Assembly (NCBI GenBank): GCA_000231825.2
Contig: JH720349.1
Span: 389,763 to 453,762, forward strand
Direction of reading: 5' to 3'
Length of the DNA: 64,000 nucleotides
Source: Tetrahymena elliotti 4EA
Lineage: Eukaryota > Ciliophora > Oligohymenophorea > Hymenostomatida > Tetrahymenidae
Positions 63,740 to 64,000 of the stretch are shown piece by piece. Position 1 is the first letter of the stretch, and each line of letters begins with the position of its first letter. Below the pieces are notes generated by a model that was not told the origin of the DNA, did not search any database, and saw nothing but the letters and a program-made list of their open reading frames with translations. The translations under genes and the position numbers were made by a program.

Positions 63740-64000
63740 TCAGCAGAGTTCATAAAATAAAATGTAAGCTGATTCTGAACCTTTATTTTCTAATTATTAA
63801 GCATAGTCTTAATTTTATCTAGTTACTGAGTCATCATTAAATAAGTACCAGCTTCTGTCTTATTGATTGTATATATTTCTATATAAAATAATGTTTATAA
63901 TTTCGGCAATAATGTAAATATATTTATTTACGCAGTGTAATGACCTTTAAATAAGGTTTCACCATGGTGATCAATTAATGCAGTTAATTTATACTGAGTG
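63740..64000 (-). CDS. Ubiquitin-specific protease, C-terminal end only
   Basis: Two exons, 63932-64000 and 63740-63878, separated by a 53 bp intron. The first encodes QYKLTALIDHHGETLFKGHY, and TA follows: this is the USP histidine box, where the H of GHYTA is the catalytic base. The second continues to SWYLFNDDSVTR and ends SAYILFYELC at TGA 63740-63742. W-x-x-F-x-D-D-x-V and the A-Y-I-L-F-Y strand are hallmark USP (peptidase C19) sequences, the D pair including the third catalytic residue. The enzyme removes ubiquitin from substrates. The cysteine box and all upstream domains are beyond the window's right edge, so subclass cannot be judged. The normal USP ending at the Y-I-L-F-Y strand supports the stop chosen. 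Confidence 0.9.

Overview
The window reads as macronuclear DNA of a ciliate of the Tetrahymena type. It is very AT-rich. Almost every gene is open over long distances only when TAA and TAG are read as glutamine and TGA is the sole stop. Introns are short, extremely AT-rich and bounded by GT...AG. A run of exactly 100 N (48544-48643) marks this as a scaffolded assembly. With the standard code nearly everything looks like stops; with the ciliate code about eleven substantial genes emerge.

Left part (1-19.1 kb): the 3' portion of a leucine-rich-repeat gene with roughly one repeat per exon (+, 1-5121); an intronless Q/N-rich coiled-coil gene (+, 5769-8144); an 11-exon enolase-like gene of the ENO4 kind that has lost the usual enolase ligands (+, 9196-11408); the ribosomal stalk protein P2 gene with one 1.1 kb intron and markedly different codon use (+, 12850-14324); and a convergent coiled-coil gene (-, 15858-19086).

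Middle part (19.2-28 kb): an unusual, gene-poor stretch. It holds about eight diverged ~300 bp tandem units (20.4-22.9 kb), most carrying a motif that resembles the Tetrahymena chromosome breakage sequence. This array is bracketed by two copies of one gene-start region, both encoding M-x-K-N-D-P-F. Next come a decayed copy of the 3' end of a dsRNA-binding-domain gene and a frameshifted membrane-protein relic. The intact dsRBD-like gene follows (-, 26101-27285).

Right part (28-64 kb): a 1309-residue cysteine-rich multi-pass surface protein (+, 28048-31977); a 280-residue polytopic membrane protein (+, 32442-33284); a cytosolic carboxypeptidase (tubulin deglutamylase family) with a ~980-residue Q/N-rich tail (+, 34103-39792); a convergent Q/N-rich coiled-coil gene (-, 40569-43329); one giant gene (-, 44324-63081) that reads as a multi-pass membrane protein with a very long helical cytosolic region, an EF-hand and a further C-terminal membrane segment; and the last exons of a ubiquitin-specific protease (-, 63740-64000, cut by the window edge).

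The genes do not form a pathway or operon. Two (ENO4-like and CCP) belong to families linked to cilia and tubulin, as would suit a ciliate. Exon boundaries were placed by hand from GT/AG positions, frame continuity and family similarity, so single-exon genes are firmest and the multi-exon ones less so.
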